DNA of 12,506 nucleotides from NCBI GenBank assembly GCA_024680835.1, contig JAILBP010000238.1, positions 1 through 12,506 of the forward strand, read 5' to 3'. The notes under the pieces are model-generated. The model had not been told where the DNA came from and did no database searches. It saw only the letters and a list, made by a program, of their open reading frames with translations. A program made the translations under genes and the position numbers. This document shows, in pieces, positions 8,001-12,506 of the stretch; the first letter of the stretch is position 1, and the number at the start of each line of letters is the position of its first letter. Source of the DNA: RGIG6904 sp024680835 (GTDB taxonomy: Bacteria; Bacillota; Clostridia; Lachnospirales; Lachnospiraceae).

Positions 8001-9019
8001 GCAATATACATATGACAGGTCTCGGACTCGATATTTCCCGCCGCTTTGCGGAAAAAATGGGTGCGGAACTCACCTGCAACAGCGTATACGGCAAGGGTTC
8101 CGAGTTCATATTGACCATAAAACAGCACATCATAGATAAAACTCCCGTGGGAGCATTCGATGAAAACGGAGTCCGGAATACACTGAACGGCCCGTATATT
8201 CCACAGTTTGTGGCCCCCGATGCCGATATCCTGATAGTGGATGACAACGCCATGAATCTGAATGTCATCAAAAATCTTCTGAGCAGTACCAGAGTGTTTG
8301 TGACTACTGCCGAGAGCGGCGAGGAGTGTCTGGACAAGATCAGAGATACCAGATTCGATGTAGTACTGCTGGATCATATGATGCCCGGGATGAGAGGGAC
8401 TGATACCATAGCCCGCATCAGGGAGACTAATCCGGATCTGCCTGTATATGCCCTCACGACGAACACCACGGAAGGAGAAGATTACTACACTTCCCTGGGA
8501 TATAACGGTTATCTGCTGATGCCTATAGACAGCGTAGCGCTGGAGCGCACCATCATGAGACATCTGCCGGATGAGACCATGGAAAAGCCTGCAGAAAACA
8601 TGCTGGCCAACTCTTCAAAGGAACTACCTCAGGAGATGAGATGGCTTATGGATACGGAAGGTCTGTCCGTGCAGGATGGACTCAAAAACTTTGTCGACGT
8701 GTCCAATTATATTTTCTCCCTCACCCTGTTTCTGGATACCATAGACAGCAACGTGACGGCCATCCGGGAAGCCCTGGCAGGAAACGATTTGAACCTTTAT
8801 TACGCCAAGGTCCACGCCCTGAAAAAATCTGCAGATATCATCGGAGCAGCGGATCTTTCAGCCTTAGCCGACGATCTTGAAAATGCTGCAAAAAAAGGAG
8901 AAAAAGCAGTTGTAAATGAAAAAACGCCGGCGCTTCTGAAAGAATACGAAGCCTTTAAAGACAAACTTGCCGGAATACGCGGGGATGCGGCTCTCAAAGG
9001 AGAGAATACCAAGGGTTGA
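5009..9019 (+). CDS. Hybrid sensor histidine kinase with two-component propeller sensor, receiver and HPt domains
   Basis: A 1336-residue phosphorelay sensor. An N-terminal signal or anchor helix (about 6-28) precedes a large extracytoplasmic region with about 14 repeats of the Reg_prop kind (for example IWIGGYSGIIRYDG and IWVGTNDNGVVVIEG), enough for two seven-bladed propellers, to about residue 650. A Y_Y_Y-like domain (about 690-755) and one membrane helix (about 761-783) follow, then a short coiled coil. The HisKA H-box is MSHDIRTP with His816. The ATPase has Asn940 in the N-box, DTGKG from Asp972 and GLGLDIS. The receiver has Asp1078/Asp1079 and phospho-acceptor Asp1122, with Thr1150, but its usual Lys-Pro is Met1171-Pro. 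The C-terminal HPt carries His1269 in HALKKS. In Bacteroidetes such sensors usually end in an AraC-type DNA-binding domain, which is absent here, so a separate response regulator must act as output. ATG 5009 is the first start after an in-frame TGA at 5000; its AAGGG is 10 bases away, which is rather far. The ligand is unknown; carbohydrate is inferred from the family. Confidence 0.93.
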   Translation: MQIRIHKKLILSVLCFLAGLISTAGIVPANTVTNGGGYAVTGQIKNTGYTTRIYDATNGLPTSDANYVLASSDGYIWIGGYSGIIRYDGSNFTRMDTTYGLTSGRGLFEDSKSRIWVGTNDNGVVVIEGDRQTHITYREGLLPSSIRVFAEDPEGNVFVGTTAGVYCISDDFLVSALQDERLSDERILRLDSDSNGVIYGQTKNGLIFSISDKTVTSMYSGEDLAMEHISTILADPDHAGMVYLGTETGSVYYGKFGDKASDMTKISVDPLTEIHWMSYDCGRLWISSTDAVGYIDTDYGFHKIDIPLNSGIEMMTSDYQGNMWFASSTQGVMKIVANNFVDLTAEAGLPEIVTNAACFYKNDLYIGTDRGLTILDENRHPLTNALTEYIGDARIRCIAAGTDDDLWIGAYTNNLGLVHLSKDGSITSYNASDGLPDSEIRSINITDDGSVLVGSNGGLTIIKNGKIDRVIDASDGIKNTVSLTVEEGDDGKIYVGTDGGGIYTVDGTDIRHIGRDEGLTSDVIMRIKKDEKHGVIWLITSNSIEYMKDGVIHPVTTFPYNNNYDIYSDETDNMWIISSYGIYMVNGESMLADDVSEYRLYTTENGLTGTPTTLSYGVLDDEGYLYIPVRNGISRVNIHHISMTATPIKVAISSIYYGEDKLTPDKDGKYIIPSGNGRIRITPAVLDYTMLNPEIRIYMEGDEDDGIKTMRSNMQTLEYTGLAYGNYTLHISVMDNSGKQTLVDESFQIVKKPHIMETGLIRVLFLLFLVLITVVVVLRVMNTTVIRRQYAQIRQAKEEAERASTAKSRFLANMSHDIRTPISTIMGMNEMILRENATGVPKEYFMSIINYSLDIKKASESLLSLISDLLDMSKIESGNLYLTEEEYDITEMLRSIVPMIRERSTEKGLNFDVDVDEMLPCRLLGDYEKVKQILINLLTNAIKYTDIGGFSLHVSIIEMAGDDITLRFSVRDTGKGIRIDDLDKLFNAYDRLDEHDNGNIHMTGLGLDISRRFAEKMGAELTCNSVYGKGSEFILTIKQHIIDKTPVGAFDENGVRNTLNGPYIPQFVAPDADILIVDDNAMNLNVIKNLLSSTRVFVTTAESGEECLDKIRDTRFDVVLLDHMMPGMRGTDTIARIRETNPDLPVYALTTNTTEGEDYYTSLGYNGYLLMPIDSVALERTIMRHLPDETMEKPAENMLANSSKELPQEMRWLMDTEGLSVQDGLKNFVDVSNYIFSLTLFLDTIDSNVTAIREALAGNDLNLYYAKVHALKKSADIIGAADLSALADDLENAAKKGEKAVVNEKTPALLKEYEAFKDKLAGIRGDAALKGENTKG

Positions 9020-9053
9020 GTCATAATCTTTACTTGTAATACGAGAGGACAAC

Positions 9054-11420
9054 ATGTTTGAATTTATCAGATCAAACCAACTGAATATTATGCTCGTGCT
9101 GTGCGGCGTATGTGCGACTATGGTGCTGCTGCTTCTTCTGACCCGTTTTTTATCCGGATCCAGAAAAGGGATCCTGGTTTTTATGGAGCTCACGGCCCTT
9201 TTTCTGCTGTGGTTCGACAGACAGGCATATATATATGCAGGCGTACCGGGCAGCAAATCTTATGTAATGGTAAGAGTGAGCAACTTCATGGTCTTCTTTC
9301 TCACGCCTGCGATCGTACTGGGACTTACATTGTACGTTGCCGACTGGATGCGGACCGAAGGCAAAGAAAAACATATACCCTTCAGGCTGAGACTATGCAG
9401 TTCCATGGCCGTCTTAGGAATGCTGCTGGCTGTGGTGGCCGCATTTACCAACCTGTATTACTATTTCGATGAGACCAACAAATATCATCGTGGAAACGGA
9501 TTCATAATCTCTTACATAATCCCGGTCATATGCCCGTTTATAGTATTTTCCGTTCTGATCCAGTACAGGAAAGTCTTTACCAGGATAATGTTCCGGTCAC
9601 TGATGATATATACATTTGCACCCTTATTTTTCGGAATACTGCAGATATTTACCTACGGCATTTCCATTGTAAACATGTCCATGGTTATGGTATCTATATT
9701 CCTGTATATAAGCACATATCTGGATATCAATAACACCGTATCTGAAGCGCATGAGATACAGATCCGGGATTTCCTCGGCAGGCAGACTCAAATGTACCGC
9801 ATTTTCGATCAGACTGCGACCGCATTCGTTTCCGCAGCCGAAAAAAAGGATGAATACGCAAAAGGAACCGCCCAGAGGACTGCCGCATACGCAAAAAAGA
9901 TCGCTGAATATGCCGGCAAGTCCGTAGAAGACTGCAATAAGATATACTATGCGGCTCTCCTGCACGATATAGGTCTTTTAGGCATACCTGATGAGATATT
10001 GAAAAACGATTCCGATCTGAAAAAGAGAGAAATGGATATCATGCAGCAAAAACCTCTCATCAGTTATGAAATCCTCTCAAAGATCACGGAATATCCTTTC
10101 CTGAGTCTGGCAGCCCGGTATTGCCACGAAAAATACAACGGAACCGGCTACCCCGATGGGCTTAAGGGAAAAGACATACCCGAGGTTGCCAGGATCATAG
10201 CTGTTGCAAATACATATGTTGCCATGACCAGCCGAAAAAGATACAGAGATGCAAAGCCCACATTTTTGGCAAGGGAAGTCTTTGTCGAAGGCGCAGGAGA
10301 GGAATTCGACCCCGAATTTGCGGACATTATGGTAAAGATCATCGATTCCGAGCGCAATGACAATGCCGGTGAGATAGCACCCCAGCTGGAATCCGAGATA
10401 ACATGTACCGAATACAGGGAGAATATCTCAGCCGGAATTTCCGTGGAAAACGAGGTTCAGATTATCGGCTTTGAGTGTGAGCTGGCGGAAGACAAGGAAT
10501 TCCGTGCACCTTCCATCGTACTGTTTGACTCCTATGACGGAAGGGTTCACGACAACGAAAAGGCTATCAAAGGATATCATTATGTTGAATATGCCGAGAT
10601 ATGGTTTGACAAAAACAGCCGTACAACAGCGGCCAGAAAGATAGACGAAAAGGAGACGGAGGAGGCGACCGGATCGCAGGAAGGCGGCCGCACCGGAAGA
10701 TATGAGATCATCTCCGGACGGTTTGAAGATCACATAAGGCTTATCATGAAAGCCCCGAACTATTCTAAGGAAGTCGTGATAGCCCTCCCCGGCGGATCGA
10801 AAAAAGTTTATATCGGACTGACCGGTGAGAATTGCAAATTGTCAAACATCACTGTTGAACCCACAGGCAGGATCACGGGACAGGCAGATATACCAAGGAT
10901 AGCAAAGCCTGTCAGCTTCCTGGATCACCTGGAATCGGATATCAAAAACATCCAGATTGACAGATTCCGCTCAGCTCACACAGAGGGGCTTAAGATCAAT
11001 GGGCGTATAAAGCTTGCCCTGAATACCATGAGTCTACCCGGAGCGGATTTCATATGGAATTGTCCTTACGTGGTCCTCTTCAGCTCCGATAACGGACTTG
11101 TGAACGGAGCCCACTACCGCGAGTATGCCCTCATTAAATTTAACGGCGAGATTGAATCCACCGAACAGTATGCCACTAACAGATTCATTATGAAGAGAAA
11201 AGATTCTTTCCCCGGTTGGGACGAATGGAAAAAGATCAACATCAATGGCATTGACTGCGAGCTTTCCGTAGAAAAGAAGGGCGATCAGGTGGTATTTAAG
11301 ACCGAAAACCTTGGTGTCAGCATAGAAAACATCACTTCTCTGCATGACAAAAATGTTACAGTATATATGGCGCTCACCGGAGATCAGATCGCTCTGACAG
11401 ATATCCGCTTTATCAATTGA
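9054..11420 (+). CDS. 7-TM protein with degenerate HD-GYP domain and two C-terminal beta-rich modules
   Basis: A 788-residue protein. Seven hydrophobic segments fill residues about 10-225, like the 7-TM sensor of many Lachnospiraceae cyclic-di-GMP proteins. A domain clearly related to HD-GYP follows (about 250-440) and keeps HDIGLLGIPDEIL and GTGYPDGLKGKDIP. Many key residues differ from the intact HD-GYP protein encoded at 2853-4988: its first ligand His is Thr272 here, the Lys of HDIGK is Leu308, the next His is Lys333, the His-His pair is Cys357-His358, and the later Asp is Asn386. Only His304, Asp305 and His358 remain, so catalysis is doubtful and a binding or regulatory role is more likely. 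The C-terminal half (about 470-603 and 640-788) holds two similar modules, each with a YVEYAEIWF/YREYALIKF-like segment and ending in YIGLTGENCKLSNI or YMALTGDQIALTDI. No membrane helix separates them from the HD-GYP part, so they should be cytoplasmic. GAGAGGA at 9043-9049 supports the start. Confidence 0.82.
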   Translation: MFEFIRSNQLNIMLVLCGVCATMVLLLLLTRFLSGSRKGILVFMELTALFLLWFDRQAYIYAGVPGSKSYVMVRVSNFMVFFLTPAIVLGLTLYVADWMRTEGKEKHIPFRLRLCSSMAVLGMLLAVVAAFTNLYYYFDETNKYHRGNGFIISYIIPVICPFIVFSVLIQYRKVFTRIMFRSLMIYTFAPLFFGILQIFTYGISIVNMSMVMVSIFLYISTYLDINNTVSEAHEIQIRDFLGRQTQMYRIFDQTATAFVSAAEKKDEYAKGTAQRTAAYAKKIAEYAGKSVEDCNKIYYAALLHDIGLLGIPDEILKNDSDLKKREMDIMQQKPLISYEILSKITEYPFLSLAARYCHEKYNGTGYPDGLKGKDIPEVARIIAVANTYVAMTSRKRYRDAKPTFLAREVFVEGAGEEFDPEFADIMVKIIDSERNDNAGEIAPQLESEITCTEYRENISAGISVENEVQIIGFECELAEDKEFRAPSIVLFDSYDGRVHDNEKAIKGYHYVEYAEIWFDKNSRTTAARKIDEKETEEATGSQEGGRTGRYEIISGRFEDHIRLIMKAPNYSKEVVIALPGGSKKVYIGLTGENCKLSNITVEPTGRITGQADIPRIAKPVSFLDHLESDIKNIQIDRFRSAHTEGLKINGRIKLALNTMSLPGADFIWNCPYVVLFSSDNGLVNGAHYREYALIKFNGEIESTEQYATNRFIMKRKDSFPGWDEWKKININGIDCELSVEKKGDQVVFKTENLGVSIENITSLHDKNVTVYMALTGDQIALTDIRFIN

Positions 11421-11447
11421 ACAGGCTAATACCCACGGAATCCGAAA

Positions 11448-12386
11448 ATGGAAAAAGAAAAGTTTCTTACATGGATCGAAAACACTAAGACAAGCTGTAC
11501 GCTTTGTCCCAGAAAATGCGCCGCCGGACGCACCCTGCACAGATACGGGTACTGCAGGATGTCAGATGAGATCATAGTATCCAGAGCCGCATTACATATG
11601 TGGGAAGAGCCCTGTATTTCCGGCACTGCCGGTTCCGGCACAGTGTTTTTTTCCGGATGTAATATGGGCTGTGTATACTGCCAAAACTACAGGATCTCAC
11701 GCGGATCCGCAACCGGAGACGTGCCCGGTCGAAAAGTCCCGCTCCGTGAACTGGCTGATATTTTCCTGATGCTGCAGGACAAAGGCGCTGCAAATATCAA
11801 CCTTGTCACTCCTACTCATTACAGCCCGTGGATAGCCTATGCGTTATGCCTTGCAAAAGATCAGGGTCTGAAGCTGCCGGTAGTGTACAATACAGGCGGC
11901 TATGACAGTGTTGAGAGCCTTAAGATGTTGGAAGGTCTGGTGGATATTTATCTTCCGGATTACAAATACAACTCGCCCGACCGGGCAAAACGATATTCGA
12001 ATGCTCCGGATTATCCGGATGTGGTAAAACAGGCCTTGACAGAAATGTATCGTCAGGTAGGAGAGGTCTGTTTTGATAAAGAAACCGGCATGTTGAAAAA
12101 GGGTATGATCGTGCGGCATCTGGTGCTTCCCGACACCAACAGGGACACCAAACAGATCCTGCGTTACCTTCATGAGCAATATGGAAATTCCATATATGTC
12201 AGCCTCATGCATCAGTACACACCTGTTTACGGACAGTTAGAGAATTTTAGTGAATTACACGAAAGAGTAAGCGACGCTCAGTATGAACGCTGCGTAAGTT
12301 TTGCGCAACGCATAGGAATGGAAAATGTCTATATTCAGGACAGCTCGTCAGCGACAGAAGAGTTCATACCCGATTTTGGAGGATGA
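11448..12386 (+). CDS. Radical SAM protein of the PflX type (PflA-like)
   Basis: A 312-residue radical SAM protein resembling the PflX/COG1313 group, distant relatives of pyruvate formate-lyase activating enzyme whose substrate is not known. The cluster-binding motif Cys71-x3-Cys75-x2-Cys78 sits in GCNMGCVYC and should hold a 4Fe-4S cluster that cleaves S-adenosylmethionine. A second cysteine group, Cys17, Cys20, Cys24 and Cys36 (CTLCPRKC then GYC), is typical of this group and may bind a metal or another cluster. The INLVTPTHYSPW, VVYNTGG and IYLPDYKY segments match the radical SAM barrel strands. The length fits the family and the gene looks complete. It starts 27 bases after the degenerate HD-GYP gene with only a weak GGAA (11437-11440) upstream. 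Its last codons contain the ribosome binding site of the next gene. Nothing shows a functional link with the signalling genes; it may simply share the transcript. The common label pyruvate formate-lyase activating enzyme should not be taken as proven. Confidence 0.88.
   Translation: MEKEKFLTWIENTKTSCTLCPRKCAAGRTLHRYGYCRMSDEIIVSRAALHMWEEPCISGTAGSGTVFFSGCNMGCVYCQNYRISRGSATGDVPGRKVPLRELADIFLMLQDKGAANINLVTPTHYSPWIAYALCLAKDQGLKLPVVYNTGGYDSVESLKMLEGLVDIYLPDYKYNSPDRAKRYSNAPDYPDVVKQALTEMYRQVGEVCFDKETGMLKKGMIVRHLVLPDTNRDTKQILRYLHEQYGNSIYVSLMHQYTPVYGQLENFSELHERVSDAQYERCVSFAQRIGMENVYIQDSSSATEEFIPDFGG
12378..12382 (+). promoter_or_regulatory. Ribosome binding site inside the end of the radical SAM gene
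   Basis: GGAGG formed by the last two sense codons of the radical SAM gene lies 7 bases before the ATG at 12390. The stop codon TGA (12384-12386) sits between site and start, which favours coupled translation. Confidence 0.75.
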
Positions 12387-12389
12387 CTA

Positions 12390-12506
12390 ATGCTTTATAA
12401 CATTGATTTCGATATCACAGCGATCATAATATCGCTGTTTATAATATTTTACATATTTGCAAAAAAAGGCCTGAAGACAATGTCAAACCGTGTGTTTTTG
12501 ATATTG
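12390..12506 (+). CDS. Membrane protein, N-terminal 39 codons only (possible membrane signalling protein)
   Basis: An open frame with a well-placed GGAGG runs off the right edge. The visible protein starts MLYNIDFDITAIIISLFIIF, followed by a Lys-rich cytoplasmic turn (AKKGLK) and the beginning of a second hydrophobic stretch. One membrane helix spans residues about 8-25. This opening, a short polar start, one helix, a basic loop and then an Asn-Arg before the next helix, resembles the 7-TM or multi-TM sensor regions of Lachnospiraceae GGDEF or EAL proteins, which would fit the neighbours. That is inference from a short fragment and other membrane proteins cannot be excluded. The start lies 3 bases after the radical SAM stop codon, so the two are in one operon. 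Confidence 0.65.
   Translation, partial: MLYNIDFDITAIIISLFIIFYIFAKKGLKTMSNRVFLIL

Noticed and set aside
7786..8563. Long open frames on the - strand (183 and 200 codons) opposite the kinase ATPase and receiver region
   Set aside because: They lie wholly inside a well-supported gene on the + strand, show no recognisable domains and no strong ribosome binding sites, and have the composition expected of antisense reading of coding sequence.
5009..9019. Bacteroidetes origin of the whole window, suggested by the propeller kinase
   Set aside because: Strong Shine-Dalgarno sites, the sigma-A type promoter boxes and the HD-GYP proteins all point to Firmicutes; Bacteroidetes genes rarely have such ribosome binding sites and use a different -10 element.
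9158..9174. GGATCC repeat around a 5-7 base spacer
   Set aside because: It falls in codons of a membrane segment boundary, is short, and has no matching copies placed near promoters.

Overview
The window looks like a chromosomal segment from a Gram-positive clostridium, most likely a member of the Lachnospiraceae. The reasons are strong AGGAGG/GGAGG ribosome binding sites close to most starts, a hairpin-plus-T-run terminator, a sigma-A type promoter, and membrane signalling proteins of a style common in that family. The family assignment is an inference from protein style; no 16S or other marker is present. All eight recognisable genes lie on the + strand and are tightly packed. The longest non-coding stretch is about 120 bases (1557-1676), so no gap exceeds 300 bases. 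There are no tRNA or rRNA genes, mobile elements, CRISPR arrays or attachment sites.

Left part (1-2789): the end of a surface polysaccharide cluster. It holds the C-terminal end of a membrane sugar-1-phosphate transferase, a CapD/FlaA1-type nucleotide-sugar 4,6-dehydratase translationally coupled to it, a strong terminator, and UDP-galactopyranose mutase (glf) behind its own promoter. That promoter's -35 box lies inside the terminator hairpin.

Middle part (2853-11420): three large membrane signalling proteins. The first is an HD-GYP cyclic-di-GMP phosphodiesterase with every recognisable catalytic residue intact. Its N-terminal membrane domain resembles an ECF transporter S component and is followed by an extracytoplasmic sensor. 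The second is a 1336-residue hybrid histidine kinase with about 14 extracytoplasmic propeller repeats, then kinase, receiver and HPt domains but no DNA-binding output. The third is a 7-TM protein whose HD-GYP domain has lost most metal-binding residues and which ends in two copies of an unfamiliar beta-rich module.

Right part (11448-12506): a PflX-like radical SAM protein, and the start of a further membrane protein that runs off the window.

My working picture is that glf and the signalling genes are read together from the promoter near 1600-1628, because no terminator is visible after 1618. The signalling genes would form a cyclic-di-GMP hub that senses the envelope or extracellular carbohydrate: one active phosphodiesterase, one probable pseudo-enzyme and one phosphorelay. 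The domains and residues are read from the sequence. The functional links between the proteins are inference.
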